A DNA stretch of 64,000 nucleotides from Gordonia sp. X0973 (lineage in GTDB: Bacteria > Actinomycetota > Actinomycetes > Mycobacteriales > Mycobacteriaceae). The position numbers were made by a program, and so were the translations under genes. Below are positions 25,601 to 33,743 of this stretch, one piece after another (the first letter of the stretch is position 1; every line of letters begins with the position of its first letter). The stretch lies in NCBI RefSeq assembly GCF_013348785.1, contig NZ_CP054691.1, positions 1,054,001-1,118,000 on the forward strand. The letters are read 5' to 3'. The notes under the pieces were generated by a model. It did not search any database. It saw only the letters and a list, made by a program, of their open reading frames with translations, and was not told the DNA's origin.

Positions 25601-27693
25601 AGGAAGGCGGCGAGCGCCGAGGGGACGAAGTGGCAGACCGTGATGCGGCGCTGCGCGAACTGCGCGGCCAGGGCGGCGGCGTCGCGCTCGATCCCCGGCG
25701 TCGCGAGCACCAGGGTGGCCCCGCTGATCAACGGCCAGAAGAACTCCCACACCGAGACGTCGAACGAGTACGGCGTCTTCTGCAGCACCCGATCGGCGGG
25801 CGTCAGCGCGAACGTGTCGTCCATCCACCGCAGCCGGTTGACGATGCTCCGGTGCTCGACGACCACACCCTTCGGGCGCCCCGTCGATCCGGAGGTGAAG
25901 ATGATGTACGCCGCGTCGCGAGGGGCGGGGTCTCCGTACACCGGCGCGGCTGGTGCCTTAGTGGCATTCGACCACCGGAATGAGGACCGCGTCTCGCGGA
26001 CGAATTGGAGGCGGCTCGAGTCGGACCGCTCTTCGGGCAGGGTGAGCAGTGCTGCCGGTTGCGCATCGGCGAGCATGCCGTCGATGCGCTCGTCTGGCAG
26101 CTCCGGGTCGATCGGCAGATAGGCGGCGCCGCAGGCGAGCGTGGCCAATATGGCGATCACCATTTCCGGGGAGCGGGCCATCTTCAGCGCAACGACGCTG
26201 CCGCGCCCGACGCGCAGCGCCCCGACGAGATCGGCGACGGAGGCGTGCAACTCGGCATAGGTGAGGGAGCCGCCGTCCCATTCCAGGGCGACCCGGTCGG
26301 CGTGCTCCGCGGCGGCGGCCGCCAACAGCTGCCACAGCGTCGTCGACTCGGCCTCATCGCGGGTGGGCTCGTCGTCGGTCTGGTTGAGGTCGACCGACTC
26401 GCGGCGGGCCTCGGCGGGGAGCGCGACGGGCAGCGATCCGAGCAGCACCTGCGCGTCGGCGGAGCTGAGGCGTCCCAAGAGGTCGGCGATCCGCTGTCCG
26501 TGCGCCCGCGTCTCGTCGACGCTGTAGCGCGCCGGGTTGGCCTCGACCTCCAGCACGAAGCCGCCGTCGGGCTGCGGGGAGCCGGTGAGCGTCAGGTCGT
26601 CGACGGGTCCCATCGCGATGTTGCCGACGGTGCCGGTCGCCGGGCCGAACCGCAACTGCGGCGTGAAGAATTTGAGGTTGGCGACCGGGCCGTAGAGCGG
26701 GGTGTCGGCGCCGACGAGCCCGAGGTCGCGGCGCAGGTGATCGGCCCGATACCGGGTGTGCGGGCGCACCGCCCGCAATTCGGTGCCCACCTCGTCGATC
26801 AATCCGCCCACGGTCGCGGTCGGGGTCACGTGCAGCCGCAACGGAAGGATGTTGACCTCCGGCTCCAGCGTCACCGGGGCACCCAGTCGACGGTTCGCCC
26901 ACGGCACGCCGATCGTCGTGTCGGATTCGCCGGAGTAGGCACCGACGTAGCAGGCCAGGGTCGCCATCAGCGATTCCGCCCAGCCGCGGTCGGTCGCCGA
27001 GGTCCGCGGCGGCAGCCGGTGGGTGAACCGGATCGCGCGGTCGTGGGCGAGGGCGGGTTCGCCGCGCGACACCGAGGGCGGCCGGGCCGTGTCGACGTAG
27101 TCGGCCCAGAATCGCGCATCGCTGGCGGCGTGATCCGCCTCGTCACCCGCGCCGGGTGCCGCGAAGGGGGACTCGGGGCGGGGCTGTCCGTCGAGGTCGG
27201 CGGTGTAGCAGTCCGCGACCCACCGCAGCAGCCGCGCGAACGAATACCCGTCGACGGCGATGTGGTGGATCCGCGTGATCCAGACGTGCCGTACGTGCTC
27301 GCCCGCCGCTTCGGGCAGCACGCGCACGAGGTGCTGGCCGGAGAGCGCGTCGCCGACGATCTCGTCGACGATCGGGGCGGTCGTCATCGCGGCGTCGATG
27401 ATCGCGGCCACGTCGCCCGCGACGGCCTCGCTGATCTGGACCGGGTGATCCGCCACGCCGGGGAGCGGGTGGGCGCGCGGTCCGTCGCCGTCGTCGGCAT
27501 ATCGCACGTTGAGCGCGGGCACCTGCCGCAGGCAGTCGCCGAGCACCGAGGCGAAGCGCTGCGCGTCGAAGTCGCCGTCGATATCGATGCGCTCGGCGCA
27601 CTGATACACGGGGGCGTGGGCCACCTGCAGCTGCGCGAACCACACAGCGAGCTGGGCGGCGGTGAGATCGATCGGCAAGGGCGGGCTTTCCAT
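22630..27693 (-). CDS. entF: Enterobactin-type NRPS (C-A-T-TE) fused to enterochelin-esterase (Fes) domain
   Basis: A 1687-residue protein. Order: condensation domain (~1-430, HHIAVDG with His143, His144, Asp148); adenylation domain (~455-945); carrier domain (Ser990 in LGGTSLS); thioesterase (~1055-1290, Ser1128 in GWSVGG); a Thr/Pro-rich linker (~1295-1318); then a Fes-like module: an N-domain from KVVLRFTAPAD and an esterase domain with Ser1566 in GQSLGA and AYSPSMWW. The adenylation pocket reads D-V-W-H-F-S-L-V-D plus the motif Lys, the EntF code for L-serine. The first 1290 residues equal EntF in length and order, so the product should be a DHB-serine trilactone or linear oligomer. The fused Fes part would hydrolyse the lactone. 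The fusion is uninterrupted. Divergent from entE. Confidence 0.93.
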   Translation of the reverse strand: MESPPLPIDLTAAQLAVWFAQLQVAHAPVYQCAERIDIDGDFDAQRFASVLGDCLRQVPALNVRYADDGDGPRAHPLPGVADHPVQISEAVAGDVAAIIDAAMTTAPIVDEIVGDALSGQHLVRVLPEAAGEHVRHVWITRIHHIAVDGYSFARLLRWVADCYTADLDGQPRPESPFAAPGAGDEADHAASDARFWADYVDTARPPSVSRGEPALAHDRAIRFTHRLPPRTSATDRGWAESLMATLACYVGAYSGESDTTIGVPWANRRLGAPVTLEPEVNILPLRLHVTPTATVGGLIDEVGTELRAVRPHTRYRADHLRRDLGLVGADTPLYGPVANLKFFTPQLRFGPATGTVGNIAMGPVDDLTLTGSPQPDGGFVLEVEANPARYSVDETRAHGQRIADLLGRLSSADAQVLLGSLPVALPAEARRESVDLNQTDDEPTRDEAESTTLWQLLAAAAAEHADRVALEWDGGSLTYAELHASVADLVGALRVGRGSVVALKMARSPEMVIAILATLACGAAYLPIDPELPDERIDGMLADAQPAALLTLPEERSDSSRLQFVRETRSSFRWSNATKAPAAPVYGDPAPRDAAYIIFTSGSTGRPKGVVVEHRSIVNRLRWMDDTFALTPADRVLQKTPYSFDVSVWEFFWPLISGATLVLATPGIERDAAALAAQFAQRRITVCHFVPSALAAFLAADAVEQTPLEHLRLVVCSGEALPPDVLRHATDTLPAAVHNLYGPTEAAVDVTHWTPGPDWTGDEVPIGSPIANTACYVLDKALRPQPAGAVGELYLSGIQLARGYLGRPALTATRFVADPFADGERMYATGDLVHRDEAGRLIYDGRVDDQVKVRGRRIELGEIQATLADLPGVEQAVVVTRTITTGSGDSTIIVGYAVGAGVDPLQVRDQLARRLPGYMVPDAIEVLDALPMTRNGKLDRRRLPEPRLGATSIIAPRTPVEMTLEPLFAQALLRDEVSVTDSFFDLGGTSLSASALALRCTEVLGTPVGVADLFAAPSVAALAAQLAGDGPAADPFGRLLTLRAAPDHDRHRSHVPAPVFAVHPAGGLGWCYAGLLPHLDPKVGLYALQADGLRGEHLPRSLTSVATDYLDAVEKVAPTGPIRLLGWSVGGVIAHEMAAQASARGREVTQLVLLDAYPSECWADRAPATPAEVRRALLIMAGTRDDAALDSDDEVLAALRDHHAALGTLTLEQVRRITDVVSHFATLMREHRTGVVDVDVAHFAAERGAEDFLSATAWEPHVDGTPTYTGLPVDHPGMVSPDSLAVVADILNDSPSTNTTPTVAAPTDAPQSAEPHTEKVVLRFTAPADTHGVYAWVNRLTDGPALSRGQMRRRPGTDDWIAELAVPRGTMATYRFYPYPADDPALHDDGMLHYSRDVAAKAVSDPANPLAESPFGSVLRTAGAPDLAAWHRPTGDRVALLASGTLEPATWGDADSAPVRWRLTAPIGRVPDTSKPDTTAPTRIVVLLDADKWFDTCDLPGVLAGRLGADDSPVALLGIDAPVGASPRLRQLGANREFLTTVVDEVLAPARATLGTPTSTVWAGQSLGAVAALAAAAWFPDAVDEVLAYSPSMWWEPGRTARPQQWAPGPGWIGDELSRALPRPLRLAVGANEHLLVDSVEALAEKLTAADWPVELRRFAGGHDIVWWATLLLDDLTEPSPTRKAAP

Positions 27694-27709
27694 CGGGTGT
27701 GGTCTCTAA

Positions 27710-27728
27710 TTAGGTTAGCCTATGGTTT
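27710..27728. promoter_or_regulatory. IdeR/DtxR iron box between entF and entE
   Basis: TTAGGTTAGCCTATGGTTT matches the first 13 positions of the 19-bp IdeR box TTAGGTTAGSCTAACCTAA; the second half is weaker. It lies in the 46-bp gap between the divergent entF and entE starts, so iron-loaded IdeR could repress both operons. Confidence 0.75.
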
Positions 27729-27733
27729 AGGAT
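27728..27733 (+). promoter_or_regulatory. -10 box TAGGAT of entE
   Basis: TAGGAT ends 6 nt before the entE ATG and overlaps the right edge of the iron box. There is no Shine-Dalgarno, so a leaderless transcript is predicted. Confidence 0.55.
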
Positions 27734-27739
27734 CGACGG

Positions 27740-29632
27740 ATGCCTGGTTACCCCGCTGAAGTGGCAGAACAGTATCGGGAAGCCGGATATTGGATCGGCC
27801 AGACGCACAGCTCGATGCTTGCCGATTCCGTCGCCGCACATCCCGGGGCGATCGCGGTGAGCGACGACCGCCGGGCGCTGACCTATCGCGAACTGCTCGA
27901 GGGTTCGCGCCGTGTCGCCAACGGGATCGTCGAGCGCCACGACCTGCGGCCCGGCGACCGCGCGGTGGTCCAATTCCCGAACGTCGTCGACTACGTCGAG
28001 GTGCTGTTCGCGCTCTTCGACGCCGGTGTGCTGCCGGTGTTCGCCCTCGCGAGTCACAGCACCGCCGAGTTGGAAGACCTGGTGACGCGCTGCGACGCCG
28101 CCGCCTTCATTACCGCCGACACCGGCTCCGGTGCCGATTTCCGTGCGCATGCCGACCATCTCGCCCGGGTGCGGCCGACCATGTCCGACGGGCGCCCCTT
28201 CGCGACGATCGTCGCCGACCTCGACGCACCCGATCCGCTCGCCGCGGTCCGCAGCGCCAACGCCGATTCGACGGGCCGCTCCGGCGCCCCGTCCGACATC
28301 GCCTTCCTGCAGTTGTCCGGCGGGACGACGGGGGCGCCGAAGCTGATCGGGCGCACCCACGACGACTACCTCTACTCGGTGCGCGAATCGGCCCGCATCT
28401 GCGGCCTCGACGAGACCTCGGTGTTCGGGGTGGTGTTGCCGGTGTCGCACAACTTCACCATGAGCAGCCCGGGCATCCTCGGGGCGCTGTACGCCGGGGC
28501 CCACATCGTGATGGTGCCGGCCACGGATGCCCGAACGGTCTTCTCCGCGATCGCCGAGCACCGGATCACCCAGCTGTCGGCGGTGCCGCCGCTGGTCGCG
28601 ACCTGGCTCGACTCGCCGGAGTCCACGCGGCACGACACGTCGTCGTTGCGCGTGCTGCAGGTCGGCGGGGCGAAGCTGCTGGAGACGGTCGCCCGGCGCA
28701 TCCCGGAGGTGTTCGGCCGCGTCACCCTGCAGCAGGTGTTCGGGATGGCCGAGGGGCTGGTCAATTACACGCGGCTCGACGACGATGTCGAGCGCATCGT
28801 CTCCACGCAGGGGCGTCCCATCAGCCCGGCCGACGAGGTGCGGATCGTCGACGCCGACGGCAACGCCCTGCCCGACGGGCAGGAGGGCAGCCTGCAAACC
28901 CGCGGCCCGTACACGATCCGCGAGTATTGGGGCGGCGCGTCGCCGGAGTCGTTCACCGCCGACGGCTTCTACTGCACGGGCGACCGCGTCATCCGCGACG
29001 CCGCCGGCTATCTCACCGTCGTCGGGCGCGACAAGGACCAGATCAACCGGGCGGGGGAGAAGATCGCGCCGACCGAGGTGGAGGAGGCGCTGCTGCGGCA
29101 CCCCGCGGTACGCGACGCCTCGGTGGTCGGCGCACCAGACGAGCGGCTCGGCGAGCGGATCGTCGCTTACGTGATCCCGTCCACGGCCGCGGTGCGGGAC
29201 GAGGAAGTACCCGACGAGTTCGCCCTGCGCGGCTTCCTGCGGGAGGCCGGATTGGCGCGGTTCAAGATTCCCGACGACGTGCTCGTCGTCGACGAGTTCC
29301 CGACCACGGCTGTCGGCAAGGTGAGCAAGAAGGATCAGCGACGCGACGCCGGGACCTCCGGCGACGGTGCCACGACGGCCGCACCGGAGGCGAGCGGTAA
29401 CCCCCTGGACGACGAGCGGCTGCGAGCCGATCTCGCCGACAAGCTGATGATCGATCCGGCGGCGCTGTCGGGAACGGTCCTGCTCGCCGACAGCGGGATC
29501 GACTCGTTGGCACTGATGGCGCTGCTGGACAAGTGGCGGGCCGCCGGGGCGGTGGGCCTGGACTTCGAGACCGTCGCACAGTCGCCGACCCTGGACGACC
29601 TCTTCGCGGCCGTCCGGCAGGCGGCCCGGTGA
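27740..29632 (+). CDS. entE: 2,3-dihydroxybenzoate-AMP ligase fused to aryl carrier protein
   Basis: Activates DHB as the adenylate and loads it onto a carrier. The 630-residue protein is a stand-alone EntE/DhbE ligase (~1-545) followed by a linker and an aryl carrier domain (~555-630). Ligase signatures: LSGGTTGAPKLI, VSHNFTMSSPG with the DHB-binding Asn, FGMAEGLVNYTRLDD and KDQINRAGEKI. The carrier attachment site is Ser589 in GIDSLALM. In the E. coli system the carrier is on EntB; here EntB lacks it, so the fusion supplies it in cis. First gene of the plus-strand operon; GTGA overlap with fepD. Confidence 0.94.
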   Translation: MPGYPAEVAEQYREAGYWIGQTHSSMLADSVAAHPGAIAVSDDRRALTYRELLEGSRRVANGIVERHDLRPGDRAVVQFPNVVDYVEVLFALFDAGVLPVFALASHSTAELEDLVTRCDAAAFITADTGSGADFRAHADHLARVRPTMSDGRPFATIVADLDAPDPLAAVRSANADSTGRSGAPSDIAFLQLSGGTTGAPKLIGRTHDDYLYSVRESARICGLDETSVFGVVLPVSHNFTMSSPGILGALYAGAHIVMVPATDARTVFSAIAEHRITQLSAVPPLVATWLDSPESTRHDTSSLRVLQVGGAKLLETVARRIPEVFGRVTLQQVFGMAEGLVNYTRLDDDVERIVSTQGRPISPADEVRIVDADGNALPDGQEGSLQTRGPYTIREYWGGASPESFTADGFYCTGDRVIRDAAGYLTVVGRDKDQINRAGEKIAPTEVEEALLRHPAVRDASVVGAPDERLGERIVAYVIPSTAAVRDEEVPDEFALRGFLREAGLARFKIPDDVLVVDEFPTTAVGKVSKKDQRRDAGTSGDGATTAAPEASGNPLDDERLRADLADKLMIDPAALSGTVLLADSGIDSLALMALLDKWRAAGAVGLDFETVAQSPTLDDLFAAVRQAAR

Positions 29633-30663
29633 CGGCGGTCGCGCCGGCACGCGGCGCGGCGCGGCGCGGACGGTCCGCCGGGCGCCTCGCCCTGTGGTGG
29701 GCGGTGTTGCTGCTGATCGTGGTCGCCCTGGTCTGTCTCAGCGTGTTCGTCGGCGCCCGCGACGTCAGCCCGGGGGCCGTGTGGGATGCGCTGACCGGAT
29801 CGCGCCACGGCTTCGACCTCACCGCGGTCACCGGCTACCGCGTTCCGCGCGCGATTTTGGCGATCCTCGTCGGCGCCGCCCTCGGTGTCTCGGGCCTGCT
29901 GATCCAACGGCTGATGAGCAATCCGCTCGGCGACCCGCAGATCCTCGGCGTGAACGCCGGCGCCTCGCTCGCCATCGTCGTGATGGGGCTGTTCGGGCTG
30001 ACCGCCATCTGGGCCTACGTCTGGTTCGCCTTCGCCGGGGCGATCATCGCCATGGCGATCGTCTACGCGCTCGGCACGGCCGGGCGCGGTCCGCTCACCC
30101 CGCTGCGGGTCACGATGGCCGGTATCGCGGTCACCGCGGTGCTCACCGGGCTGGTGCGCGGGGTCGCGCTGATGTGGCCGCACACCTTCGACAACATGCG
30201 CATCTGGGAGGTCGGCTCGGTCACCGGGCGCGACCTGTCCGTCGCCGCATGGGTGGCACCGTTCATCGTCGTCGGCATCGTCGTCGCGTTCGGGATCGCG
30301 CATGCGGTCGACGTGATCGGCATGGGCGACGAGATGGCCACCGCGCTCGGCGTCCGCGTCGGGCGGATCCGGGTCATCGCACTGGTCGCCGCCACGTTGC
30401 TGGCCGGGGCGGCGACAGCCGCCGCCGGGCCGATCGGGTTCGTCGGCCTCATGGTGCCGCACGCGATCCGGCTGACCCTGGGCGTCACCGGGCGGTGGGC
30501 GGTCGCCTTCGCCGTCCTCGGCGGTGCACTCGTGGTGCTGGCCGCCGACATCGTCGCGCGCCTGTTCAACGAGGACGCGATGCCCGTCGGGATCGTCACC
30601 GCCTTCGTCGGCGCGCCGATCCTGATCCTGTTGATCCGCAACTCGGCCGGGGCGAACCGATGA
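29629..30663 (+). CDS. fepD: Ferric-siderophore ABC permease FepD
   Basis: FecCD-family permease of about 344 residues with nine to ten hydrophobic segments. Family motifs: YRVPRAILAILVGAALGVSG, LMSNPLGDPQILGVNAGAS, GDEMATALGVRVGRIR and the C-terminal AAGPIGFVGLMVPHAIRL. It pairs with FepG to move the ferric catecholate through the membrane. GTG start overlapping the entE stop; ATGA overlap with fepG. Confidence 0.93.
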   Translation: MTAVAPARGAARRGRSAGRLALWWAVLLLIVVALVCLSVFVGARDVSPGAVWDALTGSRHGFDLTAVTGYRVPRAILAILVGAALGVSGLLIQRLMSNPLGDPQILGVNAGASLAIVVMGLFGLTAIWAYVWFAFAGAIIAMAIVYALGTAGRGPLTPLRVTMAGIAVTAVLTGLVRGVALMWPHTFDNMRIWEVGSVTGRDLSVAAWVAPFIVVGIVVAFGIAHAVDVIGMGDEMATALGVRVGRIRVIALVAATLLAGAATAAAGPIGFVGLMVPHAIRLTLGVTGRWAVAFAVLGGALVVLAADIVARLFNEDAMPVGIVTAFVGAPILILLIRNSAGANR

Positions 30664-31772
30664 GCGCGCCGCCGGTGCCGATGGGACCCTCGACCGGGGG
30701 AAGGGCGGCCGGGATCGACTTCGGCCGGCCGCAGGTCGTCGTGCGGGTGGGCGGCTACTCACAACGGCTCGACCGCCGCGCGGTCCTCGTCGGCTCCCTC
30801 GTCGCGGTCCTGCTGGTCGTCGCCTTCGTCGGCGGGCTGGTGGCCGGGGACGACGGGGTCGGGCTGGCCAAGGTTCCCGCCGGTCTGTTCGGCGGCGACC
30901 AGCTGGCGGAGTTTGCCATCCGCGAACTGCAACTGCCGCGCGTCCTCGCCGCGATCGTCCTCGGCGCCGCGATGGCCCTGTCCGGCGGCATCTTCCAACT
31001 CCTGACGCGCAACCCCCTGGGCAGTCCCGATCTCATCGGCTTCGGTGTCGGCTCCTACACGGGCGCGCTGATCGCCTCCCTGCTCCTCGGCCTGGGCTTT
31101 GCCGGAATGTCATTGTTCGCGCTGGTCGGCGGCCTACTCACCGCGGCGGCGGTCTACCTGCTCGCCTACCGGGGCGGGGTCGGCGGATTCCGGTTGGTGA
31201 TCACCGGTGTCGCGCTCAGCGCCATGCTCGCCGCGGTGAACTATTGGCTCATCCTGCGGGCCCCCAACCTCGACGACGCCATGCTCAGCGCGCAGTGGGG
31301 GGCGGGCACGCTCGACACCCCCGTCGCGCGCAATTGGTCCTACCTGTGGCCCGCCTTCGCCGTGGTCGCCGTCCTGGCGCTGGCGCTGGCACTGCTGGGC
31401 CCGCGCACCCGCGTCCTCGACCTCGGCCCCGACCTGGCGCGCGCGATGGGGGCCCAGACCCGCGCCGGGACGATCGCCCTGCCCGTCATCGGCGTGGCGC
31501 TGATCGCGGTGGCGACGACCATCGCCGGTCCGGTCGCCTTCGTGGCCCTGGCCGCGCCGCATATCGCGCGTCGGCTGTGCCGCTGCGGGCACACACCCTG
31601 GACCGTCACCGCCCTTGTCGGCGCCCTGCTGTTCCTGCTCGGCGACATCCTCGCCCAGCGGATCTCGGCGGTGGTCGGCGGATCGCTGCCCGTCGGCGTC
31701 ATCACCGTGTGCGTCGGCGGGGTCTACCTCTGCTACCTGTTGTTCACCGAGATGAGGCGAGCCCGTGGCTGA
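30660..31772 (+). CDS. fepG: Ferric-siderophore ABC permease FepG
   Basis: The second FecCD permease, about 370 residues, with a 40-residue cytoplasmic N-terminal extension before the first membrane segment. Motifs: LQLPRVLAAIVLGAAMALSG, LTRNPLGSPDLIGFGVGS, LGPDLARAMGAQ and AGPVAFVALAAPHIARRLC. It forms a heterodimer with FepD. An in-frame reading far upstream lies inside fepD and is rejected. The stop overlaps fepC by 8 nt. Confidence 0.93.
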   Translation: MSAPPVPMGPSTGGRAAGIDFGRPQVVVRVGGYSQRLDRRAVLVGSLVAVLLVVAFVGGLVAGDDGVGLAKVPAGLFGGDQLAEFAIRELQLPRVLAAIVLGAAMALSGGIFQLLTRNPLGSPDLIGFGVGSYTGALIASLLLGLGFAGMSLFALVGGLLTAAAVYLLAYRGGVGGFRLVITGVALSAMLAAVNYWLILRAPNLDDAMLSAQWGAGTLDTPVARNWSYLWPAFAVVAVLALALALLGPRTRVLDLGPDLARAMGAQTRAGTIALPVIGVALIAVATTIAGPVAFVALAAPHIARRLCRCGHTPWTVTALVGALLFLLGDILAQRISAVVGGSLPVGVITVCVGGVYLCYLLFTEMRRARG

Positions 31773-32571
31773 ACCCCTACCCGAATCCGACCGGCTCGCC
31801 GCGCGCGACGTCACGCTGGGCTACGACGGCACTGTCGTCGTCGACGGGCTGAGCCTGTCGATCCCCGACGACCGGTTCACCGTCATCATCGGGCCCAACG
31901 CCTGTGGGAAATCGACGCTGTTGAAGGCGCTGGCGCGGGTATTGGCCCCGACCGGTGGCGGCGTCGTACTCGACGGGAAGGCGATCGACTCCTATGCGCC
32001 GCGCGAGGTGGCGAAGATCCTCGGCCTGCTGCCGCAGTCGTCGACGCCGCCGGAGGACATCCGGGTGGCCGAGCTCGTCGCGCGCGGGCGGTTCCCGCAC
32101 CAGGGCTTCCTGCGGAACTGGTCGCCCTACGACGAGCAGGTCGTGGCCGACGCCCTCGCCGCCACGCGCACCACCGAGCTGTCCGGGCACCGCGTCGACC
32201 AGCTCTCCGGCGGTCAGCGCCAGCGGGTGTGGGTCGCGATGGTGCTGGCGCAGCAGACGCCGCTCATCCTGCTCGACGAGCCGACCACCTTCCTCGACAT
32301 CGCCCACCAGATCGAATTGCTCGAACTGTGCCGCTCGCTCAACCGTGAGCAGGGCCGGACCGTCGTGGCCGTGCTGCACGACCTGAACCAGGCGTGCCGC
32401 TACGCCGACCACATCGTCGCGATGCGTGACGGGCGCATCGTCGCGCAGGGCGAGCCGGCGCGGGTGGTGACCGAGGAGGTCGTGCAGGAGGTGTTCGGGC
32501 TGGCGTGCCGGATCATCGACGACCCGGAATCCGGCACACCGCTGGTTATCCCGAGGATGATGCAGCCATGA
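31765..32571 (+). CDS. fepC: Ferric-siderophore ABC transporter ATPase FepC
   Basis: A 268-residue ABC ATPase. Walker A GPNACGKSTLLKAL, Q-loop LLPQSS, signature LSGGQRQRVW, Walker B LILLDEPTTFLD and the switch His in VLHDLNQ are intact. It powers FepDG import of the FepB-delivered complex. GTG start inside the fepG end; ATGA overlap with the amidohydrolase. Confidence 0.94.
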   Translation: MAEPLPESDRLAARDVTLGYDGTVVVDGLSLSIPDDRFTVIIGPNACGKSTLLKALARVLAPTGGGVVLDGKAIDSYAPREVAKILGLLPQSSTPPEDIRVAELVARGRFPHQGFLRNWSPYDEQVVADALAATRTTELSGHRVDQLSGGQRQRVWVAMVLAQQTPLILLDEPTTFLDIAHQIELLELCRSLNREQGRTVVAVLHDLNQACRYADHIVAMRDGRIVAQGEPARVVTEEVVQEVFGLACRIIDDPESGTPLVIPRMMQP

Positions 32572-33743
32572 CCGACCCCGCATCCGGCACCCTCGACCTG
32601 GCGCGACTGCCCGCGACGCGCCGCGACCTGCACGCCCATCCGGAATTGGCCTTCGACGAGCACCGCACCGCCGGGGTGATCGCCGACTACCTGCGCGGAC
32701 TCGGCATCGAGGTGACGACGGGGATCGGCGGCACCGGCGTCGTCGGCGTGATCGTCGGCGGCCGACCGGGCCCGACGGTCGGCCTGCGGGCCGACATGGA
32801 CGCGCTGCCCATCGTCGAAGAGCTGCCGCGCGAGCACGCGTCGACCGTCCAGGGCGTCATGCACGCCTGCGGTCACGACGGGCACTGCGCCATCCTGCTC
32901 GGTGCCGCCGAACTCCTTTCCACCGCACCCGATTTCGCGGGAACGGTCGTACTCGTCTTCCAACCGGCCGAGGAGGGCGGGGCCGGGGCCGCGGCGATGA
33001 TCGCCGACGGGGTGCTCGAGAAGTTCGGGATCCTGGAGATCTACGGGCTGCACAACATCCCGGGCATTCCGGCCGGGCACTTCGCGGTGCGCCCGGGTAC
33101 GCAGCTGGCCTCCTTCGACGACCTCGACATCGTGCTGCGCGCCACCGGCGGGCACGCGATGGCGCCGCATCTCACCGGTGACGTCATCGTCGCGGGTTCG
33201 GCGCTGGTCACCGAGCTGCAGACCGTCGTGGCGCGACGTCTGGACCCCCTGGTCCCCGCCGTCGTGTCGATCACCCAGTTCACCGCCGGGACGACCAACA
33301 ACGTGCTCCCGCCGACCGCCCGCCTGCGCGGCACCGCCCGCTGTCTGGAGGCCGCGGCGCGCACGGAGATCGAGAAGCTGGTGCGGCAGATCTGCGAGTC
33401 GGTCGCCGCCGCACACGGCGTCGAGGTCGAGCTGACCTATGAGCACCGCTATCCGTGCACCGTGAACGACCCGGTCGCCGCGGCCCGCTCGGCCCGCGTC
33501 GCCGCCGGTCTGGTCGGTCCCGACCGTGTCGACCCGAACTGCGCGGGGATCCTCGCCGCGGAGGACTTCGCCTTTTTCCTGAACGAGATCCCGGGCGCCT
33601 ATGCGTTCATCGGGAACGGGCCGATCACCGCGGAGTCCGGGCCGGTCCACAACCCGGCCTACGACTTCAACGACGCGATCATCGAGCCGGGGGCTCGGTA
33701 CCTGGCCGCGATCGCCCGGCAGGCGTTGGCCGACCTGGCCTGA
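32568..33743 (+). CDS. M20 family metallo-amidohydrolase (hippurate hydrolase-like)
   Basis: A 391-residue M20D peptidase of the hippurate hydrolase/N-acyl-amino-acid amidohydrolase type. The metal-binding and catalytic set is present: DLHAHPELAFDE, GLRADMDALPI, MHACGHDGH, QPAEEGGAG, the dimerisation motif TGGHAMAPH, and the last ligand region NPAYDFND. No signal peptide, so it is cytoplasmic. It is translationally coupled to fepC, making it the last gene of the entE-fepDGC operon. Hippurate is benzoyl-glycine; DHB-serine is the analogous dihydroxybenzoyl-serine, so cleavage of imported or hydrolysed siderophore is plausible inference. It converges with the yncE-like gene with no gap. Confidence 0.85.
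   Translation: MTDPASGTLDLARLPATRRDLHAHPELAFDEHRTAGVIADYLRGLGIEVTTGIGGTGVVGVIVGGRPGPTVGLRADMDALPIVEELPREHASTVQGVMHACGHDGHCAILLGAAELLSTAPDFAGTVVLVFQPAEEGGAGAAAMIADGVLEKFGILEIYGLHNIPGIPAGHFAVRPGTQLASFDDLDIVLRATGGHAMAPHLTGDVIVAGSALVTELQTVVARRLDPLVPAVVSITQFTAGTTNNVLPPTARLRGTARCLEAAARTEIEKLVRQICESVAAAHGVEVELTYEHRYPCTVNDPVAAARSARVAAGLVGPDRVDPNCAGILAAEDFAFFLNEIPGAYAFIGNGPITAESGPVHNPAYDFNDAIIEPGARYLAAIARQALADLA

Noticed and set aside
22634..25828. N-terminal extension of fepB by more than 1000 codons
   Set aside because: The upstream part is another frame of the NRPS gene; the true protein starts at the GTG before the lipoprotein signal.
22618..25983. A 1121-codon open frame on the plus strand
   Set aside because: Antisense to the NRPS gene, no recognisable domain; the opposite strand has intact NRPS and Fes motifs.
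29533..29628. N-terminal extension of fepD
   Set aside because: It overlaps the carrier domain of entE in another frame; the GTGA overlap start gives a normal FecCD N-terminus.
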